This document shows positions 7,780 through 16,028 of a DNA stretch of 64,000 bases, piece after piece. Every line of letters begins with the position of its first letter. The stretch's first letter is position 1. This stretch comes from Ardenticatenales bacterium (lineage in GTDB: Bacteria > Chloroflexota > Anaerolineae > Promineifilales > Promineifilaceae). The translations under genes were made by a program, and so were the position numbers. The stretch covers positions 1 through 64,000 of the forward strand of contig JACKBM010000020.1 in assembly GCA_020634575.1 (NCBI GenBank), read 5' to 3'. The notes under the pieces were generated by a model. That model did no database searches. It was not told where the DNA came from and worked only from the letters and a program-made list of their open reading frames with translations.

Positions 7780-8988
7780 CTAAGCCAGCGCGCGCCGGAT
7801 ACGCGCCAGGGCCTGGGCCAGCAGAGCGCGCGGACAGGCCAGGTTGAGACGAACAAAGCCGCTCCCCTCCGGACCATAATGGGTGCCGGGCTCCAGGACC
7901 ACCCTGGCGTTGTCCGTCAGTAACTGCTGCAAGACGGCGTCAGACAGACCCAGCGGGCGGCAATCCAGCCAGGCGAGATAGAGCCCTTCGGCCGGTGTTA
8001 AGCGAATTTGGGGAAGCTCGCGTTCCAGGAAGTCGCGCAGGTACAGATAGTTGGCTTCCAGGTAGGCGCGCAACGCATCCAGCCAGGGGCCGCCGTCCTC
8101 GTAGGCGGCCTGCAGCGCCAGCATGCCGAGTCGATTAAAGCCGAACAGCTCATTGAGATCCCGCAAGCCAACTGTGAAGCGCTCGCGCAGCGCCGGCGAC
8201 GGGATGATGGCCAGGGAAATGCGCAGTCCCGGCAGGTTAAACGCCTTGCTGGGGCCAGTGCAGACGACGAGCCGGTCGTTGAGCTCCGGGGCGAGGGCGC
8301 TGACCGGCCGGTAATCAGCCCAGGAATAACATAACTCACCGTGGATCTCATCCGTCACCAGAATGAGATCGTGGCGACGGCAGATATCGCCCAGCTGCTG
8401 AATTTCGGCCGCCGTCCAGACCCGGCCGACCGGGTTGTGCGGGTGGCAGAGGATGAGCATTTTGTTGGCCGGGTCAGCCGCCTTTGTCTCCAGGTCGGCG
8501 AAATCCATGGTGTAACGGCCGTCATTCAGGCACAAGGGATTCTTGACGAGGATGCGGCCGTTGTTGCTGATGGCGTGCCCAATCGGGCCGAATAGCGGCG
8601 GCTGGATGATGATGCCATCCCCGGGCGCAGTCAGCGTCTGGATGGCCAGGATGACCGACTGCATCGTACCGGTGGTGGTCAGGATCCAATCGGGTTTCAC
8701 CTCCCAGCCGTGGCGATCCGCCAGCCAACCTCTGATCGCGTTGTAGTAGCTTTCGTCGGGCCGGGTATAGCCGAAAATGCCGTGGTCGACGGCCTTGCGC
8801 AGGGCGTTGAGAACGGCCGGTGGGGCGGGGAAATCCATGTCGGAGAGGCCCAGGGGCAAGATAGCGTTGTCGCCTAGCAGCGCTTCAGCCTCAGGGCGCG
8901 GTGAGAGCTGGTCATCCTCGTTGTGAAAATCCCACTTTATTGAGTTGGTGTGGCGTCGCGAGGGCACCTGGTCGAAATTGAATTGCAT
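7780..8988 (-). CDS. MalY/PatB-type PLP-dependent C-S beta-lyase (aminotransferase fold)
   Basis: A 402-residue fold-type I PLP enzyme. The start is the ATG at 8986-8988 because GGAGG lies 7 nt upstream; a longer in-frame start is rejected. Family features: N-terminal LGLSDMDFPAPPAV, substrate/PLP asparagine N185 in HPHNPVG, D213 in VTDEIHGEL, and Schiff-base lysine K248 in GPSKAFNLPGLR. The SKAFN(L/I)(P/A)GL sequence is typical of the MalY/PatB cystathionine beta-lyase group rather than general aspartate transaminases. Expected reaction: cleavage of cystathionine or cysteine to pyruvate, ammonia and a thiol. It stands alone on the minus strand. Confidence 0.88.
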   Translation of the reverse strand: MQFNFDQVPSRRHTNSIKWDFHNEDDQLSPRPEAEALLGDNAILPLGLSDMDFPAPPAVLNALRKAVDHGIFGYTRPDESYYNAIRGWLADRHGWEVKPDWILTTTGTMQSVILAIQTLTAPGDGIIIQPPLFGPIGHAISNNGRILVKNPLCLNDGRYTMDFADLETKAADPANKMLILCHPHNPVGRVWTAAEIQQLGDICRRHDLILVTDEIHGELCYSWADYRPVSALAPELNDRLVVCTGPSKAFNLPGLRISLAIIPSPALRERFTVGLRDLNELFGFNRLGMLALQAAYEDGGPWLDALRAYLEANYLYLRDFLERELPQIRLTPAEGLYLAWLDCRPLGLSDAVLQQLLTDNARVVLEPGTHYGPEGSGFVRLNLACPRALLAQALARIRRALA

Positions 8989-9129
8989 GGGAAGCCTCCT
9001 GGCGCGTGGGCGCAAACCCATTTTAGCAGGAAGCAGAGGCGAGGGTATGGGGCAAGGCTGCTCTGGTAGCTTGTACCAAAGTCGACTGCCGCCAAGCCCG
9101 GCAATGAATTGCAGGGCTGAGTTAGCCCA

Positions 9130-9149
9130 AGTGCCCTAAGGCACTTTTT
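9130..9149 (+). terminator. Orphan intrinsic terminator-like hairpin
   Basis: Stem AGTGCC 9130-9135, loop CTAA, stem GGCACT 9140-9145, then TTTT. On the plus strand no gene precedes it; the MalY gene begins at 8988 on the other strand. On the minus strand the hairpin lacks a following T run. Either it ends an unseen short plus-strand transcript or it is fortuitous. Confidence 0.4.
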
Positions 9150-9255
9150 CTAGTTCAGCCTTGGCCCTGAGCAGTGCCGAAGGGTTAATCCTTGGCTGTG
9201 GCTGCCTCGACTGCCGGAGCAGCCTACCCCGTTTCACGGCAAGCTTCGGCCACGT

Positions 9256-9924
9256 TTAACTGGCTGTTGGTTTGTCAGCCGGACCGCCAATCTCGCTCTT
9301 TTGCTTATGCCAGAGCTGGCGCAGCAGGATCCAGCCGCCGAAGAAGATCAGCAAGGCCGGGGTGATGTATTCCACAAACCTTTCGCCGAACAGGAAGACC
9401 AGCCCCACGACAATCAGGATGCTGCTGGGGATCAAGGCCCAGCGCATACGCCGGTCGCGCAGGAAGGTGACGACAAAGGGGATGGCGATGGCAAACATCA
9501 CATAGGCAGGCACCTGCATATCGGTCAGGACATCCTCCAGGAGCACCACCATCGCGCCCACCACGATCAAAATATAGGCGGGAATAAGCAGCCCCCAGCG
9601 GTTCCGGTCGCGCAGGAAGCCGACGATGAAGGGGAGGGCGATGGCAGTCAGGACGTAGAAGGGAATCCAGGGATCTGCCAGCATGTTCCGCTCCAGCATA
9701 AACAGCAGGGCGGCCAGGGCCCAGAGGACGTACGGCGGAATGAGCAGATCGATGGCGCTCAGATCGGTTGTGTAAACCAACAGGGCCACCAGGCCGGCAA
9801 CGGCCAGGGTGACGGCCCAAACCCCGATGCTGATCTCGGTGAAGGTGGCGACAAGGCTCATGGCACCAAAGAGGATCATCAGCCCGCCCCACACAAGGCC
9901 ACGTTTGTTGATTCGAGACTTCAT
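9256..9924 (-). CDS. Multi-pass membrane protein with internal repeats, unknown function
   Basis: A 222-residue protein, almost entirely hydrophobic segments, about eight to nine predicted helices. The start is the ATG at 9922-9924, preceded by GAGAGGAAAC; a longer in-frame start lacks a good ribosome site. The body repeats a unit of two helices joined by a charged turn: FLRDRNRWGLLIPAYILIVV and FLRDRRMRWALIPSSILIVV are two copies, and AIDLLIPPYVLWALAAL is a degenerate third. The tail KQKSEIGGPADKPTAS is polar. No enzymatic motif. I do not recognise the family; a small internally duplicated transporter-like or stress membrane protein is possible. Confidence 0.75.
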   Translation of the reverse strand: MKSRINKRGLVWGGLMILFGAMSLVATFTEISIGVWAVTLAVAGLVALLVYTTDLSAIDLLIPPYVLWALAALLFMLERNMLADPWIPFYVLTAIALPFIVGFLRDRNRWGLLIPAYILIVVGAMVVLLEDVLTDMQVPAYVMFAIAIPFVVTFLRDRRMRWALIPSSILIVVGLVFLFGERFVEYITPALLIFFGGWILLRQLWHKQKSEIGGPADKPTAS

Positions 9925-10342
9925 CTTGTTTCCTCTCTTGAATCCGGTTTGCACAAGGTCGACAGGGGATGGGAACGGCGGTGCTGGCGGGGAACTTTGC
10001 GGTAGCCAGCCATGCAGCCGGCGGTTCGCTCATCCTCGTGGCGATCTTCAAGTATAAGGAAAGGCGTCTCTGGGCAAAGTGATGAACGTCAGGAGGTCAG
10101 AGGCAAAACGTCACCAGTTGCACGACTTGTTTCTGGCAATTGTAACTTTGGATAGAGGACAGATGGGGCCACTGTTTGCTAGCCTGTAACTGTGGGAAAC
10201 CACGCATTGTCGGTGAGCCACGGCGCCTGATTACCTACATCCCTCCAGGCGCGTGGTTCGCCATCAGCCCAGGGCGCCGCGCCGGGCCGGCCGGGAGGTC
10301 TGTCAGGGTGGGGCGCACGTGCGGCACACAAGGAGGTGTGCC
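9925..10342. other. Intergenic between divergent genes, no gene seen
   Basis: Separates the minus-strand membrane protein from the plus-strand PA14 protein, so it should hold two promoters. I find no confident -35/-10 pair. The only clear signal is GGAGG at 10332-10336 serving the PA14 gene. Confidence 0.4.
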
Positions 10343-11629
10343 ATGAAGAGTAATGAAAGAAGACGCGGAATGATTGGGACGCTGGTAGTCCTGGCGATGC
10401 TCATTCTGCTCGGCGGTAGCCCGGCGCTACCCGCGCTGGCTACGGACGCAAATTGGGCCGCCAGCTACTGGAACAATAAGTCGATGGCCGGTGACCCGGT
10501 CCTGGAGCGGGCTGAGCCAGCGGTTAGCTATGATTGGGGGAGCGGTAGTCCGGCCCCTGGTGTGGTGAATGTGGACAACTTCTCCGCTCGCTGGACCCGC
10601 ACGGTGAACTTCCTGCCCGGTACATATCGCTTCAGCGCGACGGTTGACGACGGGGTCCGCCTCTGGGTCAACAACAGCCTGCTGATCGATCAGTGGCAGG
10701 TACAGTCGGTGCGGACGTTTACGGGCAACATTTACCTGCCTGGCGGTGATGTACCGCTTAAGCTGGAGTATTACGAGAATGGCGGGCTGGCGGTCATGTC
10801 GCTGACCTGGATTCGGGTCGCGGATCCGACCAACGCCTGGCTGGGTGAATACTTCAACAACGACACACTGAGCGGCAGCTCTGACCTGGTCCGGATGGAT
10901 GCCAACATCAACTTTGACTGGGGCAGCGGCAAGCCGGCGACCGCGATTGATGCGGATACGTTTTCCGTGCGCTGGTCGCAGACGCCGATTCTACCGGCCG
11001 GTCGCTACCGCTTCGCCGTCACCGCTGACGACGGCGTCCGCCTCTTTGTGAATGGCGTCAAGGTGATGGACGAATGGAATGAGCAATCCGTGCGCACCTT
11101 CACCGCTGACGTAGATATCCCGGGCGGGGCAACGCCCATCAGCCTGGAATACTGTGAGATGTATGGCCTGGCCGTCGCCAAGATGACCCGCACGAAGCTG
11201 GATGTAGGCGAGATTGTGGTTGACAACAGCAGTGCCGGCTTTGTCAAAGGCGGCAGCACCACCGGTTGGCACAGCGAAAGCGAAGGCTACGGTGGCTCGC
11301 TACTCTGGACGCAGAACAACGATATGGCCCGCTACAACTACAACTGGGCCCGCTGGTATCCGAGCGTCGGCGCCGGTCTTTACGAAGTGTACGTCTACAT
11401 TCCGGACCGCTTCACGACGACCGCGCAAGCCCGCTACTGGATCTCCCATCGGGATGGGTTCACGCTGCGGATTGTGAACCAGTCTGGCTACAGCGATAGT
11501 TGGGTCTCGCTGGGCACCTACCAGTTCCAGGGCACCAGCGCGGACTACGTCTCGCTGGCTGACGTTACCTATGAACCGTACATGACTCGCCTGATTGGCT
11601 ATGACGCCATCAAGTGGGTTCCGCGCTAG
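10343..11629 (+). CDS. Secreted protein: two PA14 domains plus golvesin-like C-terminal domain
   Basis: A 428-residue exported protein. The ATG at 10343 follows AGGAGG; the open frame upstream is ignored. Residues ~10-33 form a signal peptide (hydrophobic core TLVVLAMLILLGG, then PALPALA). PA14 domain 1 spans ~36-158 and domain 2 ~164-283; both show the NWxASYWNN/AWLGEYFNN start, SxRWxxT(V)xF strand and VDDGVRLWVN / ADDGVRLFVN calcium/sugar-loop motif. The last ~145 residues resemble the golvesin C-terminal beta-sandwich (ARYNYNWARWYPSV, GLYEVYVYIP, DAIKWVPR). PA14 domains bind carbohydrates, so this is probably a glycan-binding surface or secreted protein without visible catalytic centre. 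A terminator follows, then a MalT-like regulator. Confidence 0.88.
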   Translation: MKSNERRRGMIGTLVVLAMLILLGGSPALPALATDANWAASYWNNKSMAGDPVLERAEPAVSYDWGSGSPAPGVVNVDNFSARWTRTVNFLPGTYRFSATVDDGVRLWVNNSLLIDQWQVQSVRTFTGNIYLPGGDVPLKLEYYENGGLAVMSLTWIRVADPTNAWLGEYFNNDTLSGSSDLVRMDANINFDWGSGKPATAIDADTFSVRWSQTPILPAGRYRFAVTADDGVRLFVNGVKVMDEWNEQSVRTFTADVDIPGGATPISLEYCEMYGLAVAKMTRTKLDVGEIVVDNSSAGFVKGGSTTGWHSESEGYGGSLLWTQNNDMARYNYNWARWYPSVGAGLYEVYVYIPDRFTTTAQARYWISHRDGFTLRIVNQSGYSDSWVSLGTYQFQGTSADYVSLADVTYEPYMTRLIGYDAIKWVPR

Positions 11630-11675
11630 AACCATGCGCAACCTGAGCCATCCTGTGGCTTGGGAACCACCTCTC

Positions 11676-11714
11676 AGAGCCGGCTGCCGGGGCCTCCCGG
11701 AAGCCGGCTCTTTT
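11676..11714 (+). terminator. Intrinsic terminator after the PA14 gene
   Basis: Perfect 10-bp stem AGAGCCGGCT (11676-11685) with AGCCGGCTCT (11702-11711), 16-nt loop, then a short TTTT partly within the stem end. It separates the PA14 gene from the regulator at 11840. Confidence 0.65.
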
Positions 11715-11839
11715 GCCTGTTAACTGGTTACAACTGGCTGGGCGGGGCTGCACTTTGTCACTTTCTGCCCCATAAACCCTCTGGCACAATGCATTTGTTG
11801 CCCGATCGGCGCTTTTACCTGATCGGCGGAGGGGTCTGG

Positions 11840-13183
11840 ATGAAACGGAAGATGGTGACGGAGAGCCTGTCACAGCCCATCTTCCTGCGTACGAAGCTGG
11901 TTGTGCCTGAGCTGAAACCCACTCTGGTGGCGCGGCCGCGTTTACTTGAACTGTTGGCTGGGGCCGCGCCCGGCTGTCTGACGCTGGTGATGGCACCGGC
12001 CGGTTTCGGCAAAACAACCCTGCTCGCCCAATGGGCCGCCCACACGCCGGCCAAAGTCGCCTGGCTTTCACTCGACGAAGGTGACAATGACCCGGCCCGC
12101 TTCTGGCGTTACCTCGGGGAAGCGCTGCACCGCGGAGCGGCGCCGTTGAGTGAGGTTCTGCGGGCCCATCTGACGACCTTGACCAGTCATAATTGGGAGC
12201 AAATCCTGGCCCTGTTACTGAATGAACTGGCAGCCAAGGGCGAGCCCCTGGCCATTGTGCTGGACAATTACCAGCGCATCCACAATGAGTTAATACAAAG
12301 CAGCCTGAGCTTCTTCCTGCGCCGGCAGCCGGCCGCGGTACGTTTGCTGATCGGCACACGCACTGCGCCGCCGTTGGCGCTGGCCCGGCTGTGCGCCCAG
12401 GGCCGTCTGCAGGAGCTGCGCGCCGCCGATTTGCGCTTCAGGCCGGCGGAAACGGCCGCTTTTTTGGGCCGCAGCCTGCCCTATAAACTGCCTGCGGATG
12501 AGCTGGCTTGTTTGAGCCAGCGGCTGAACGGCTGGGCAGCTGGTTTGCAGCTGGCGGCCCATGAATTAGCGGGCCGGCCCACCCCGGCTCGGGCCGGCTT
12601 CAGTCGCAACCTGGATGGTACCCGGCCTTATCTCTTTGCTTACCTGCGCGATGAGGTGTGGCGGCCTCAGCCTGAACCGGTCCGGCAATTTCTGTTGCAG
12701 ACAGCCTGTTTGCCGACGCTCACGCCATCGCTCTGCGAAGCGGTGACCGGGCAGGAAGATGCGGGCCTGATGCTGCGTCAGCTGGCCGACGCTGAACTTT
12801 TTGTGCAGCGGTTGGATAGCGGCGGTCACTGGTTCCAGTATGAGCCATTGTTTGCTGATATGTTGCGCGAGTTGCTGGCGGCTGAAGCGCCGGCGCTGCG
12901 GCCGGAACTGGAGGGACGGGCCGCGGCCTGGTATGCGGCTCGGGGGATGGGGGAGACAGAAACGCTGCGGAACCGGCCGGTCCCCGAATGTCTGACCGAA
13001 AGGGAGTGGCAGATTCTCTGTCTGATCGCCGAAGGGCTCTCTAATAAGCAGATTGCCGAGGATCTTTATATTGCGGTTGGCACGGTCAAGGGGCACGTGA
13101 ACCATCTGCTGGGCAAGCTGAGTGCGCAAAACCGCACCGAGGCGGTTGCCCTGGCGCGGGCCCAGGGGCTGTTGGCGCCGTAG
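11840..13183 (+). CDS. MalT-like LuxR regulator lacking the TPR sensor region
   Basis: A 447-residue protein. The start ATG at 11840 follows GGAGGGG. The N-terminal STAND ATPase has an intact Walker A (MAPAGFGKTTLLAQWA) and the AWLSLDEGDNDPARFWRYL segment typical of the MalT family. The arm/winged-helix part continues to AAAWYAARG (about residue 370). There the sequence passes within about 20 residues to the LuxR HTH (CLTEREWQILCLIAEGLSNKQIAEDLYIAVGTVKGHVNHLLGKL overall; helix-turn-helix near 395-440). Full MalT-like proteins are about 850-900 residues and carry ~400 residues of TPR between these parts. The frame is intact, so this looks like a functional internal deletion, not a pseudogene. 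Without the TPR sensor, ligand control must differ from MalT. Confidence 0.85.
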   Translation: MKRKMVTESLSQPIFLRTKLVVPELKPTLVARPRLLELLAGAAPGCLTLVMAPAGFGKTTLLAQWAAHTPAKVAWLSLDEGDNDPARFWRYLGEALHRGAAPLSEVLRAHLTTLTSHNWEQILALLLNELAAKGEPLAIVLDNYQRIHNELIQSSLSFFLRRQPAAVRLLIGTRTAPPLALARLCAQGRLQELRAADLRFRPAETAAFLGRSLPYKLPADELACLSQRLNGWAAGLQLAAHELAGRPTPARAGFSRNLDGTRPYLFAYLRDEVWRPQPEPVRQFLLQTACLPTLTPSLCEAVTGQEDAGLMLRQLADAELFVQRLDSGGHWFQYEPLFADMLRELLAAEAPALRPELEGRAAAWYAARGMGETETLRNRPVPECLTEREWQILCLIAEGLSNKQIAEDLYIAVGTVKGHVNHLLGKLSAQNRTEAVALARAQGLLAP

Positions 13184-13279
13184 CCAGCCTGGAATGATGA
13201 GGATTGCCGGGGAGGGCCGGCATGTGCTGTGGGCATGGACGTGAGCCAGTTTATTGGCACATTTTTAAGGAAGGACACA

Positions 13280-14950
13280 ATGTCGTTTAAATCAGTTGCT
13301 GAAATGGTGGATCCGGCCGGTGCGTTGCTGGCGGAGACATTTTCGCTGCGCGGCACGCAGCTGCTGCATGATCCGGACCAGAATAAAGGCACCGCGTTTT
13401 CCCAGCAGGAACGGGAGCAATTCGGGCTGCGTGGCCTGCTGCCGCCGCGGATATTTAGCCAGGGTGAGCAGGTACAGCGCGTGATGGACAGCTTTCAGCG
13501 CCAAACGAGCGATATCGAAAAATATGTTTTTATGATGAGCCTGAAGGATCGCAACCTGGGGCTCTTTTATCGGGTGGTGCTGGATCATCTCGAGACGATG
13601 ATGCCCATCATCTACACGCCAACCGTAGGCAAGGCGTGTCAGCTCTATTCTCATATTTTCCAGCGTTCCCAGGGGCTCTACATCTCCGCCGCTGACCGGG
13701 GCCACATCGCCGAGATCGTGCACAACTGGCCCCATGAGGATGTCCGTGTCGTCGTCGTGACGGATGGGGAGCGGATTCTGGGGCTGGGTGACCTGGGCGC
13801 CGATGGGATGGGTATCCCGGTGGGCAAACTGGCCCTGTACACGGCCTGCGCCGGTATCCCGCCCCTGAGCACGCTGCCGATTACGCTGGACGTCGGCACC
13901 AACAACGAGATACTGCGGCAGGATCCGTTGTACGTCGGGCTGCCACAACGGCGGCTGCGCGGGGCGGCCTATGAGGAACTGGTGGAAGAGTTTGTAACGG
14001 CGGTCCTTGCCCGCTTCCCCCAGGCCCTGATCCAGTTTGAAGATTTCGCCACCGACAATGCCTTCCATTTCCTGGCCAATTATCGGGAGCGGATCTGCAT
14101 GTTCAACGACGATATTCAGGGCACCGCTGGCGTGACCTTGGCCGCGCTCTATGCGGCGATGCGGCTGACCGGCGGCCGGCTCAGCGAGCAACGCCTGCTT
14201 TTCCTGGGCGCCGGCGAGGCTGGCACCGGCATCGCCGATCTGGTGGTATCCGCGCTCGGCGATGAGGGTGTCAGCGCGGCGGTGGCGCGGCGACAATGCT
14301 GGTTCGTCGACTCGCGCGGGCTGGTCGTTGCCAGCCGCGACGACCTGGCCGCGTACAAGCTCCCCTACGCCCACGAGCATCCCTTCCTGCCAGACTTCCT
14401 GACCGCCGTTCGGACCCTGAAGCCCACTATCATCATCGGTGCCTCCGGCCAGCCCGGTCTGTTTAACGAGGCGGTGCTGACGGAGATGGCGGCCCTGAAC
14501 GAGCGGCCGATTATCTTCTCGCTGTCCAATCCAACCTCAAAATCCGAGTGCACGGCGGAACAGGCGTATCGCCATACGGATGGGCGGGCGATTTTTGCCA
14601 GCGGCAGCCCCTTTGCGCCGGTCACCTGGCAGGGCCAGACGCTGGCGCCGGCCCAGGGCAACAACGCCTACGTCTTCCCCGGTGTTGGGCTGGGGGTGCT
14701 GGTGAGCGGCGCCCGGCTGGTGACGGACAGCATGTTCATGGCCGCGGCTCGGACGCTGGCGGCGTTGACCACCCCGGCCGATCTGGCCGAGGGGCGCATC
14801 CTGCCGGCGCTCTCGCGTATCCGGGAAGTGTCAGCCCACATCGCGGTAGCGGTGGCTGAGGTGGCCTATGCGGAGGGGCTGGCCGGGGTGGACCGGCCGG
14901 TTGATCTGCTGACAGCCGTCGAACAGGCGATGTATTGGCCTTACTATTAG
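13280..14950 (+). CDS. NAD-dependent malic enzyme (decarboxylating malate dehydrogenase)
   Basis: A 556-residue protein of the large malic enzyme class, normal length 540-570. The ATG at 13280 is chosen because AAGGAAGG precedes it by 6 nt; in-frame codons upstream lack this. Motifs: YTPTVGKACQ, catalytic-lysine segment GIPVGKLALYTACAGI, metal/active-site segment FEDFATDNAF and FNDDIQGTAGV, and Rossmann motif LFLGAGEAGTGIADL. It oxidatively decarboxylates malate to pyruvate and CO2, linking the TCA cycle to pyruvate. It is convergent with the hydrolase at 14961, only 10 nt apart. Confidence 0.95.
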   Translation: MSFKSVAEMVDPAGALLAETFSLRGTQLLHDPDQNKGTAFSQQEREQFGLRGLLPPRIFSQGEQVQRVMDSFQRQTSDIEKYVFMMSLKDRNLGLFYRVVLDHLETMMPIIYTPTVGKACQLYSHIFQRSQGLYISAADRGHIAEIVHNWPHEDVRVVVVTDGERILGLGDLGADGMGIPVGKLALYTACAGIPPLSTLPITLDVGTNNEILRQDPLYVGLPQRRLRGAAYEELVEEFVTAVLARFPQALIQFEDFATDNAFHFLANYRERICMFNDDIQGTAGVTLAALYAAMRLTGGRLSEQRLLFLGAGEAGTGIADLVVSALGDEGVSAAVARRQCWFVDSRGLVVASRDDLAAYKLPYAHEHPFLPDFLTAVRTLKPTIIIGASGQPGLFNEAVLTEMAALNERPIIFSLSNPTSKSECTAEQAYRHTDGRAIFASGSPFAPVTWQGQTLAPAQGNNAYVFPGVGLGVLVSGARLVTDSMFMAAARTLAALTTPADLAEGRILPALSRIREVSAHIAVAVAEVAYAEGLAGVDRPVDLLTAVEQAMYWPYY

Positions 14951-14960
14951 CGATTGCCGA

Positions 14961-15875
14961 TTAACTCCGGGAGCCGGTGGCCGCCCTGATCGCCGCGGCG
15001 ACTGCCGCTGGCGCATCCATCCAGGGCAGGTGGCCGGCTCCCGGAATGAGCTGCCAGCTTGTGGCCGCCGGGATTTGTGCCAGGAGGGCTTTGCCCTCGG
15101 CTGGGCCGTGAAACGCGTCGGCTTCGCCCCAGATAAAATCGGTCGGGGTGTGGAGCTGCGACCATTTTTCGGCCAGCAGCATAGCCGGATGGATAGTGCG
15201 GTACGCCATGATGCGCTGCGCGAAGGTGAGCAGAGAGGTATGGTGGCGCCGTTGGCCGGCTGCTTTGGCCAGCAGGAACGATTCGGGGATTTTCTCCGGG
15301 TGGGCGACCAGCAGCTGGGCGGCAAACTGGCGGATGGAGTTGGCGTTGGCGTGGCGGAACATTAACCGCATCAAGGGGCGGGTGAGGGGCCAGCGCAGGG
15401 CGAGCATCATGTTGGGTAGGCGGGGGCTGATACCGGCCGGTGCCCCCACCAGAATCAGACGCCCGACCTGGTCAGGACGCCGCACGGCATATTCCAGAGC
15501 CCAGCGCGCCCCCATTGAGTTGGCGACCAGGACCGGTTGTTTCAAGCCCAAAAGCGCCACCATCTCCGCCAAAAACTGATCCGCCAGGGCCAGTGTATCT
15601 ACCCCGCGGAAATCATAGGGCGTGGCCAGGCCGTGGCCTGGTCGATCGATGGCTAGCAGCTTGAAATCGACCTGAAGCTGCGGCCAGAGCGGCAGCCATT
15701 CCGTGGCCTGGCTTAGCCCACCATGAATGAATAGTAGCGGCAGTCCCTCACCCGCTTCTAGCAGTTGAGTCTCCCCGCCTGACCAGGCCAGACGATGGCT
15801 TCTGGCCGTTGGGATAAGGTCGTTGATAAGCTGCTGTTGCGCTGTTTCCAACGTGGGAACAGGTCTTTTCGGCAT
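14961..15875 (-). CDS. Alpha/beta hydrolase
   Basis: A 304-residue alpha/beta hydrolase. GAGGAG precedes the ATG. Oxyanion region LLFIHGGLSQATEW, nucleophile S120 in VANSMGARWAL (the first Gly of the usual G-x-S-x-G is Ala), acid in IWGEADAFHG and histidine in GAGHLPWMD. The triad is therefore complete. The cap region between residues ~155 and 240 is helical. Substrate unknown; relatives include haloalkane dehalogenase-like, epoxide hydrolase-like and ester hydrolases. It lies downstream of the MalT-like regulator on the same strand (153-nt gap). Confidence 0.85.
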   Translation of the reverse strand: MPKRPVPTLETAQQQLINDLIPTARSHRLAWSGGETQLLEAGEGLPLLFIHGGLSQATEWLPLWPQLQVDFKLLAIDRPGHGLATPYDFRGVDTLALADQFLAEMVALLGLKQPVLVANSMGARWALEYAVRRPDQVGRLILVGAPAGISPRLPNMMLALRWPLTRPLMRLMFRHANANSIRQFAAQLLVAHPEKIPESFLLAKAAGQRRHHTSLLTFAQRIMAYRTIHPAMLLAEKWSQLHTPTDFIWGEADAFHGPAEGKALLAQIPAATSWQLIPGAGHLPWMDAPAAVAAAIRAATGSRS

Positions 15876-16028
15876 GATGACGCTCCTCTCCAGGTTTCTG
15901 ATTTTGGCCTGGACCAGGGCCTGTCATTCCCTGGTATGTGTGTGGTCATCAGGATATTGTGTTTGGCGCTTCACCACATGCCCTTGATGGGGTATTTTCA
16001 GGGGGAATAAGCGGGGGGATGGGATTGA

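Noticed and set aside
10253..10342. Longer N-terminus for the PA14 protein
   Set aside because: It would put ~30 Arg/Gly-rich residues before the signal peptide, and AGGAGG sits before the ATG at 10343.
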